Assembly (NCBI GenBank): GCA_023212725.1
Contig: JALBYF010000069.1
Location: forward strand, 30,635 to 94,634
DNA from: Tranzscheliella williamsii
Taxonomy: Eukaryota; Basidiomycota; Ustilaginomycetes; Ustilaginales; Ustilaginaceae
Length of the DNA stretch: 64,000 nt
Reading direction: 5' to 3'
The notes below the pieces were generated by a model. It ran no database searches. It was not told where the DNA came from and was given only the letters and a program-made list of their open reading frames with translations. The translations under genes and the position numbers were made by a program. Of this stretch, positions 57,576 to 64,000 are shown in pieces; the first letter of the stretch is position 1, and each line of letters begins with the position of its first letter.

Positions 57576-59204
57576 CTAGAACCGCGTGGCGGGGGCGTTC
57601 TCGACGGACGAGATGGGGACCTTGTGGCCGACGAGCTCACGGATGTCTTTGACGGCGTAACGGATCATGGTGGGGCGCTCGAGAGACAGACCCCAGCCGA
57701 GGACGTTGACGCCGTCCGGAAGGCCCATGGGGCGAAGCATCTCGGGACGGAACATGCCCGAGTTGCCGACCTCGACCCACTTGCCGAGGCCCTGGTGATA
57801 GGAAAAGATCTCGAGCGAGGGCTCGGTGTAGGGGTTGTAGGCCGGCTTGAAGCGGAGGTTGGTGACGCCCATCTTCTTGAAAAAGACCTCCATGAAGCCG
57901 ATCAGATCGCCGAGCGTGATGTTGTAGTCGGCCACGACGCCCTCCACCTGGTGGAACTCTGCAAGGTGAGTAGCATCGACGGCTTCGTTTCGGAAGACTC
58001 TGTCGATCGAGAAGAGCTTGGCCGGCTTGAATCCGCCAGGCTGGTTGGCCAGCTTGTAGAGCATCGCCGACGAGACGGCGGTGGTGTGTGTGCGGAGGAC
58101 CAGCTTCTCGGTCACCTTGCGGTCAAAAGGGTATCTGTATCCGACCGAACCAAAGCCACCGTTCTGGTGCACCTGGGTTACCCTTTTCAGGTAGTCTTCG
58201 GGGATGTGCTTGGCATAGGGTGGGTCTTTGATAAAGAAGGTATCCTGCACGTCTCGCGCTGGGTGCTGCTGCGGGACGAAGAGCGAGTCGAAACACCAGA
58301 AGGAGGATTCCACGAATCGGTCCGTCGCCATCTCTGTGAAGCCCATCTCGAAAAAGATGTTGCGGAACTCTTCTCGCACCTTGAGAAGAGGGTGGAGTGC
58401 GCCAGATGCTGGCACAGCACCCTCGGCGTCAAAGTTGTACTTTTTGAAGGGCGCCTCTTTCCAGCTTCCGGATTGAAGCATCTCGAAAGTCAGGTCGGTC
58501 TCGAGCTTCTGCACGGTGAGGGAGAACTGGGGCCCTTTGGCGACCGAGAAGTAGACGAGCTTGCGGGTGGTCACCAGCTTCCGCTTACGCAGCTCGGCAA
58601 GCTGCTTTTCGGCGGTCGCCCGGTCAGCGGCATCCACGGTACCGGTCTTGAGGACCTGCTCGAGATGCTCTTTGACCTCGTCCTTCAGCACTTGATCGCT
58701 CTTGTTCAGGGTCAACTCGGTACGCCCAAAGGTGCCGTCCGGGAGCTTCTTGGCCCACTTGTTGCGGAAAGCGTTGCTCTGGCCGTTCTTGAGCGTATCG
58801 GCGCCGAGCAACTCTTTGAGCTCGGCCATCGGCCTGCCTACACCCTCTTGGTCGGGGAGCGCTTTGACGAGCTGAATCTCGGGCGAGCCGTTCTGCAAGA
58901 GTGTGAAGCCGTCGGGGAGGGGTGTTGAAGTGGTCTCCTCGAGCTTCTCCATGGTGACCATGTCCTTGCTGAGCAGGGACTTGAGAACGTCGGACAGGGC
59001 AAGCTGCCAGCGTGCGCGCTCCTTGAAGATAGCTTCATTGGCTTCGGCACGCTTGATGGGATCCTGCTCGGTAGCCTGTGCCGAGACTAGGACGTCGGGT
59101 GCAATCTGACGGGTGTCGGAAATGGTGCCGCCGGGGGCTGCGTCGAGGGCGGCGAGGACCGCCTCTGCTGTCGGCTCGCCAACGAGCTTCTGTGTTGCCG
59201 ACAT
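57576..59204 (-). CDS. FRS2: Cytosolic phenylalanyl-tRNA synthetase alpha subunit
   Basis: From the ATG at 59202-59204 the product has 542 residues, close to fungal Frs2. The N terminus carries the winged-helix DNA-binding-like modules of the eukaryotic enzyme (through about residue 200). The class II catalytic core includes H-P-L-L-K-V, the motif 2 region F-R-N-E-A-V-D-A-T-H and motif 3 G-W-G-L-S-L-E-R-P-T-M-I. With FRS1 it forms the alpha2-beta2 enzyme charging tRNA-Phe. An in-frame ATG at 59370-59372 would add 56 residues lacking homology. It lies only 9 bp from a copia LTR, so the downstream ATG is preferred. The stop is 131 bp from that of the karyopherin. Confidence 0.95.
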   Translation of the reverse strand: MSATQKLVGEPTAEAVLAALDAAPGGTISDTRQIAPDVLVSAQATEQDPIKRAEANEAIFKERARWQLALSDVLKSLLSKDMVTMEKLEETTSTPLPDGFTLLQNGSPEIQLVKALPDQEGVGRPMAELKELLGADTLKNGQSNAFRNKWAKKLPDGTFGRTELTLNKSDQVLKDEVKEHLEQVLKTGTVDAADRATAEKQLAELRKRKLVTTRKLVYFSVAKGPQFSLTVQKLETDLTFEMLQSGSWKEAPFKKYNFDAEGAVPASGALHPLLKVREEFRNIFFEMGFTEMATDRFVESSFWCFDSLFVPQQHPARDVQDTFFIKDPPYAKHIPEDYLKRVTQVHQNGGFGSVGYRYPFDRKVTEKLVLRTHTTAVSSAMLYKLANQPGGFKPAKLFSIDRVFRNEAVDATHLAEFHQVEGVVADYNITLGDLIGFMEVFFKKMGVTNLRFKPAYNPYTEPSLEIFSYHQGLGKWVEVGNSGMFRPEMLRPMGLPDGVNVLGWGLSLERPTMIRYAVKDIRELVGHKVPISSVENAPATRF

Positions 59205-59380
59205 GTCTGCACTACCTTTGCAGGCTCGAATGCGCGGCGGAGGCTGTGGATGGTGAAAAGGCAGAAGAAGGAGGTAGGCGCTGTCCAGGTCGGGTGGTCG
59301 TGCATGGACCGGCAGGCGGGTCTCTTCGCCCTTTACGATCCGCCCGTTTTCTCCAAGCCTTTTTCGACTCATATCCTTCC

Positions 59381-59702
59381 TGTTAGGATTTGCAAGCCAT
59401 ACGCTGCGACTTCCCCTCTCGCACGATAAAACAAGTCTTGTGCCCGAAAGTTTCCATGCGTCACATCAAAGAAAATTCTATGCAATGTACATATTCAACT
59501 TCACTTCTCACCCCAAACCTTAGCTACTACTTCATGTATATAAACTCAGACGAGACGGAGCCCCCAAAGCTTCACCTCACCGAGCAATTTATCTTTAAAC
59601 CTTTCGACTTCAACAGTGAACTACAAACGGATAGTATTGACTTCATTTGGTACCAGTAACCGCTGCGCTAAGGTGACGTCTGCGTGACGCCAATATCTAA
59701 TA
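59381..59702 (+). repeat. 5' LTR of copia element
   Basis: Starts TGTTAGGATTTG and ends CTAATA, giving imperfect terminal inverted repeats (TGTTAG/CTAATA). The end is directly followed by the primer-binding site. A TATA-like string TATATAAA lies near 59538. Length is 322 bp. It sits 177 bp upstream of the PheRS start, in its promoter. Confidence 0.75.
59538..59545 (+). promoter_or_regulatory. TATA-like box in the LTR
   Basis: The string tatataaa lies about 160 bp before the LTR end, in the position expected for the LTR promoter that starts element transcription. Confidence 0.45.
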
Positions 59703-59714
59703 GGTTATGAGCCC
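59703..59714 (+). other. Primer-binding site for a half initiator tRNA-Met
   Basis: The bases ggttatgagccc immediately follow the LTR. They are complementary to the anticodon-loop region gggctcataacc of initiator tRNA-Met, the internal priming mode known for Drosophila copia and yeast Ty5. The gag start codon ATG (59707-59709) lies inside this site. Confidence 0.8.
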
Positions 59715-60243
59715 AAACAGCGACGAGATACTGATACCGAAGGAAGCCGTCAGGAGGACCGACGTACCTCGGTTGGAGTCGGTCGAAGACTATCCAAAAT
59801 GGAAAAGAGACATGTCAAACGCCCTCCGGATGAAAGGGAAGAACATATGGAAAGTAGTTGAAGGCACATACACCACGCAAGATGAACAGAAGAACACTAA
59901 AGGAAGCTACGAAGATGCAAATATCATGGCACTAGGCCACATCATGTTTAGCCTAGGAAAAGACTACCACTACTTGGTGAAGAATATGACCGACGCTCAT
60001 GAAGTATGGAGAAAGCTTGAGAAGCGGTTCACACAGAAGCTACAAAGCAAACGTGAATGCCTAGAAGACGAGTTAAACAGTCTACGGCAGAGCTCCGACA
60101 TGTCCATAGATGGACTAGCCGCCAGTATTGACGAATTATGTGAGCGACTCGAAGTCGTAGGACAAGAAGTATCACAGGACAAGAAGATGCGCGTGCTGAT
60201 CAAGGCACTACACCCGAATTCGGCGTCTGGAAAGACATGCTAG
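59707..60243 (+). CDS. Copia gag, capsid part (frame breaks before its end)
   Basis: The ATG at 59707 opens 178 codons typical of copia UBN2/gag capsid: E-D-Y-P-K-W-K-R-D-M, A-H-E-V-W-R-K-L-E-K-R-F, and L-E-D-E-L-N-S-L. After about 60216 the frame no longer matches and stops at TAG 60241-60243. The conserved C-terminal capsid sequence continues one base off in the downstream frame. A one-base loss is the simplest reading. A programmed shift is possible, but the break falls within capsid rather than between gag and pol. Confidence 0.85.
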   Translation: MSPNSDEILIPKEAVRRTDVPRLESVEDYPKWKRDMSNALRMKGKNIWKVVEGTYTTQDEQKNTKGSYEDANIMALGHIMFSLGKDYHYLVKNMTDAHEVWRKLEKRFTQKLQSKRECLEDELNSLRQSSDMSIDGLAASIDELCERLEVVGQEVSQDKKMRVLIKALHPNSASGKTC

Positions 60244-61463
60244 ACAGAGACCTCAACAGATTAAAGTTGCAAAACGAGAGGAAACAGACACCAGGCGAAG
60301 GTGACCAAGACAAGGATGACGAATACGAAGAAGAACTAGCCGACGAGTACGAGAGAACCCTGGATGAACTCCGGCAGAAAGAAGAACAAATGAGATATCA
60401 ACAAGAGAAGTGGCGACGAAAGGTTGTCCGGCCACAACAGACACCGGTATACTATACGAACGGCCCCAGCAAGGGACAAGGACCAACATACAACAATCGA
60501 CATTATCAAACGCCAGTATACTACACAAATGGTCCAAATTACAAACAAGAACTGCTAAATGAAAGACGACCAGTGAGATGCTACAATTGCAATCGCCTAG
60601 GACATGTGTCAAAACACTGTCGAAGTCGACAGAGTCAAGGACCACCACGGAGGTTCCCTCCCCAAGCAGGCACTCCAAACCCACCTACTAGCACTCAGCC
60701 ACGTACAAACGCTGAGAAAAAGATGTCCTACTACAATGAACTGGTTAAAGACGCAAATGAAGATAAGGAAGAGACCAACCGAGAAAGCTATTTTACCGAC
60801 AAAAACTCTGATGCAAACCCCTGGCTCCTCGACTCCGGATCCTCTGTACACATCTGTCGAGATGAAAGCCAGTTCCATGATATCACCCTAGGCAACTATG
60901 GGAAAGTAAAGGGAGGGAAAGGTGAATTCTCCCAAATCGAAGGCATAGGAAACGTAATCCTCAAGCCGAATGACAAGAAAGGATATGGCAAATTCGAACT
61001 AACCAATGTGTACTTTGTCCCTGGTTTCAACGTCAACCTCATATCCATTGGCGCAATCTGTGACCGAAGCACCGTCATTTTCACCAAGTCCGGTGGTGAA
61101 ATCCAAACGAATGATGGAGACCTTGTGTGCACCTTTAAAACGCAAGGACGGATGACTGTGCTTGATGCCGAACCCCTTCGTCCCGCTAAATCGTTCTTCA
61201 CAGAAGAAGTAAAAGGGGACCTAGCACTCTGGCATGCTCGTTTTGGACATGCAAACTACAATGCAGTCAAGGAAGCACAGAAGATAACGAAGGGCATGAT
61301 ATTAGAAGGAAGCCCAGAACGCCCACCTTGCGATGTGTGCAGCCAAGGAAAGACGACACAGACATCAGACAAACATGGATGGCACGATGCCAAGGAACCC
61401 CTTGAACTTGTTCACTCGGACGTTATGGGAAAAATGGAACATGAAACCCACAACGGTGAATGA
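60237..61463 (+). pseudogene. Copia gag-pol, nucleocapsid, protease and integrase N-terminal part, ends at in-frame TGA
   Basis: The open frame begins in the gag capsid (an ATG at 60237 overlaps the gag stop) and holds a CCHC zinc knuckle (C-Y-N-C, H, C at about 60579-60620). The aspartic protease motif W-L-L-D-S-G-S-S-V-H is near 60820. The GAG-pre-integrase region with L-W-H-A-R-F-G-H and C-D-V-C follows. It ends at TGA 61461-61463, right before the integrase core, whose sequence goes on in the same frame. 408 codons. The TGA is not at a known leaky context and looks like a point change. Confidence 0.85.
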
Positions 61464-61466
61464 TAT

Positions 61467-63866
61467 GTGATCACCTTCATTGACGACTACAGTCGTTATG
61501 TGTGCGCATATCCAATAAAGCAGAAGTCAGAAAGCCTCTCCAGGTTCATTGAATTCAAGACATACTACGAAAATCTTACCACGAAGAAGATTAAGAGGTT
61601 CAGAACAGACAATGGAGGAGAATACATAGGTCAACGCTTTCAAGAATACCTCCGACAGCATGGCATTATGCATGAACGAACAGCACTGTACACTCCTGAA
61701 CAAAATGGTGTAGCAGAGAGAATGAACCGTTCACTTAACACATTAGTGCGATGTATGATGATCCATGCAGGCACACCCGCCATATTCTGGGGAGATGCAA
61801 TCATACATGCAGCCTACATTAAGAATCGACTACCGCGAACACAAGGAGAAGGAAAGACACCCACAGAACTCATGCACGGCGACATCCCCCACACGTCACT
61901 ATTAAAGCCATTTGGATGTCAAGCTTACATTTACATCCCTGAAATACGACAAACAAAGTTTGGCCCACGAGGACGCCAAGGCATCTATTTAGGCGTACAC
62001 GTTGGAACGAAGGCATACAAGATTGCACTGCTGGACGACCTGTCATGGCAAGTGTCAAAACATGTAAGATTCAATGAAACCGTATTCCCATACAAAACCT
62101 CCGAAAGATCCGTCGAAGTCGACAACATAAATCGCCGATATCTTGTAAACGATGACCAGCCTGACCAAATGGACCTCGAGGCTGAGTCCGCTGAAGGAGA
62201 CGCATTCGCCGTGTACCATTATACATTCAATACGGACAACCCGGAACCCCGCTCCATTGCTGAAGCCCAGAAACGGCCCGACTGGAACGAATGGAAGATT
62301 GCCATTGACAAGGAACTTCAGTCACACAAGGAAAATGGCACGTGGGAAATGGTTCCCACCCCACGAGACAAGAACATCGTCAGCTGCAAATGGGTCTTCA
62401 AGATCAAGCAAAACCCTGATGGATCTATTGACAAATACAAAGCCAGACTCGTTGCCCGTGGTTTTACTCAGCGCGAAGGAATCGACTACGATGAGACGTT
62501 TGCACCCGTCATGAAGTTTCACACTTTGCGCATTATCCTAGCGCTGTCCCTACAACATAATCTCAACATCCATCAGATGGACGTTGTCACTGCTTTTCTC
62601 AATGGTGTCCTAGACCATGAAGTTTACATGGAAAGTCCAACGGCACAACCGGGACAAGTATGCCGGCTCAAGAAGGCCCTATACGGCTTGAAACAAGCCG
62701 GAAGACGTTGGTACGAGCGAATCGATGAAAGTTTACGGTATCTAGGTTACACGCGTTTAAACTCAGACCACAGCGTTTACATTCGCAACCGTGAGAACAT
62801 TGATGAGATGGTCATCATCGGCCTGTATGTGGATGATGTGATAATCTGCTCTCGCTCCACCGAACTCATCCACGCAGTCAAGGATATGCTCAGCAGTCAG
62901 TACAAAATGACCGATGGGGGACCAATCAAGTACATCCTCGGCATCCAAGTCCTCCGTACTTTCGATACGCTACGGCTGAGCCAGGCCCATTACGTTCGCG
63001 AACTTGTCCGGCAATACCTTCCCGAAACCAGCAAGACTGAGAACTCGCCCCTGATCAGTGGATACGAGCCCACCGAATCACACAAGACGCTCCTCTCCGA
63101 TGCGGATCACTCCCGCTACCAGAAAATTGTCAGCTCCCTACAGTACGCCAGTCAAGGCACACGGCCCGACATTACCTTCGCCGTGCAATTCCTTAGCCGC
63201 ACTTTACACGCGCCCACCCACGGAGATCTCAGGAACGCGGAGCGCACCCTTCGCTACCTCAAAGGTACTGAAAATACATGCTTAGAGTTTCGCCGTCAGA
63301 CAACGAAGGGGAGCACTCTACAAGCGTTCTCTGACGCCGACCATGCAGGAGATACCACAGACCGAAAGTCTACCTCTGGCATTGTACTCACACTCTGTGG
63401 AACACCAATCATCTGGCAGTCAAAGAAACAGGAGATTGTGACAGACTCCACTACGTACGCCGAATATGTCGCCATGTATCACGCCACAAAGGACATAGTA
63501 TGGGCACGCCTCCTACTGCATGAATTAGGTTTTGAGGAGGAACAAGGAACACCATTATACGTTGACAATGCAGCCGCCAAAGAGCTAGTGCAGAACCCAA
63601 AGTTTCACAAGCGCACAAAGCATATTGACATCAAGTATCACTTCACACGGGAACATCAGAGCGCTGGTACTATCGTAGCGCACGGAATTGGCACCAAGGA
63701 TCAGCTCGCCGACATACTCACCAAAGCTTTCGCTCCGACCGCCCATCAGAAAGCAGTACAACGCCTCAACTTAACTAACCAGAACACCCTGAGCCCTGAG
63801 CATATCTCCCTGGTGCCTGCTAACTCAAATGTCGAAGAAGGTACCGCGGCGACACGACTAAATTAA
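61467..63866 (+). pseudogene. Copia pol, integrase core, reverse transcriptase and RNase H
   Basis: This is the continuation of the pol frame after the TGA; its first possible start is GTG, so it is not an independent gene. The integrase core has D in F-I-D-D-Y-S-R, D in T-D-N-G-G-E-Y, and E in N-G-V-A-E-R. The reverse transcriptase shows M-D-V-V-T-A-F-L-N-G and the active site Y-V-D-D near 62827. RNase H shows S-D-A-D-H-A-G-D and T-T-Y-A-E-Y-V-A, and the frame ends TAA at 63864-63866. All catalytic residues are present, so only the upstream stop and the gag shift block translation as one protein. Confidence 0.88.
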
Positions 63867-63923
63867 CTTTACGCCATAAGTCCGGACCGAATGAGCAACG
63901 AGACAAGATAAGCAACCTTATAC
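63867..63923 (+). other. Copia 3' untranslated segment
   Basis: 57 bp between pol stop and the 3' LTR. A purine-rich stretch (gaatgagcaacgagacaagataag) lies here, but a canonical polypurine tract directly abutting the LTR is not seen. Confidence 0.5.
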
Positions 63924-64000
63924 TGTTAGGATTTGGATATCGCAGCGCCCAAGCCACAAGACAAGTGCTCGTCGCGTGAATACATACGAGCCAAATACTC
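63924..64000 (+). repeat. Start of 3' LTR (truncated by window)
   Basis: Begins TGTTAGGATTTG, identical to the first 12 bases of the 5' LTR. The following 65 bases do not align well with the 5' LTR. The remainder is outside the window. Confidence 0.55.

Larger units (their letters stand above)
59381..64000 (+). mobile_element. Ty1/copia LTR retrotransposon, right end cut by window
   Basis: LTR, primer-binding site, gag, and a pol frame in the copia order protease-integrase-reverse transcriptase-RNase H, then the start of the 3' LTR at 63924. The element is visibly less GC-rich than its host genes. There are two lesions: a frame break near 60216 in gag and a TGA at 61461-61463 between gag-pol N-terminal parts and the integrase core. 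The coding capacity is otherwise continuous, so the copy is recent. Confidence 0.92.

Noticed and set aside
1..64000. CRISPR arrays, operons, riboswitches, bacterial-type signals
   Set aside because: None seen, and not expected in a fungal nuclear genome; direct repeats present are short minisatellites without unique spacers.

Overview
This window looks like nuclear DNA of a smut fungus (Ustilaginaceae, relatives of Ustilago and Sporisorium). The evidence is the mostly intronless GC-rich genes with a few 50-140 bp introns, long CT-rich leaders upstream of many start codons, and the gene content: a Fuz7-type MAPKK, an SH3-containing Cdc25-like Ras exchange factor and a forkhead factor that resembles Ustilago maydis Fox1. 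The species cannot be named from sequence alone.

Layout. 0.5-6.7 kb (minus): a diphthamide J-protein (DPH4) followed by unexplained coding-like segments, then a 1690-residue UDP-glucose:glycoprotein glucosyltransferase ending in HDEL. 7.5-9.8 kb (minus): a secreted protein with a 600-residue Ser/Ala stalk and a C-terminal double-psi beta-barrel. 9.8-13.8 kb: gene-free. 13.8-24 kb: MAPKK (plus), DHA1-type MFS transporter (minus), SH3-RasGEF (plus). 24.9-26.6 kb: three-exon mitochondrial dihydrolipoyl succinyltransferase. 27.7-38.4 kb: two very large disordered Ser-rich orphan proteins, the second with a coiled coil. 38.6-39.5 kb (minus): forkhead factor with one intron inside the DNA-binding domain. 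41.3-43.7 kb (minus): two-exon dihydroorotase and two-exon FUN14 protein. 43.9 kb (minus): intron-containing tRNA-Pro(CGG). 44-50 kb (minus): a non-LTR retrotransposon with both ORFs open but a changed reverse transcriptase active site. 51-59 kb: SmG, a G-patch protein, a Kap120/importin-11 type karyopherin and cytosolic PheRS alpha. 59.4 kb to the end: a Ty1/copia element inserted 177 bp upstream of the PheRS start. It has one gag frame break and one in-frame stop in pol, and its 3' LTR is cut by the window end.

Functionally, most genes are housekeeping (ER glycoprotein quality control, diphthamide, TCA cycle, pyrimidine synthesis, splicing, nuclear transport, translation). The MAPKK, RasGEF and forkhead genes lie within about 26 kb and are families that act in mating and pathogenic development in smuts. 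No clearly new multi-gene system is visible. The most unusual items are the +1-offset open segments trailing DPH4, the six Cys/acidic motifs in the secreted stalk protein, two stop-free introns of length 3n (one splitting the forkhead recognition helix), the LINE-tRNA arrangement, and a copia primer-binding site that overlaps the gag start codon.
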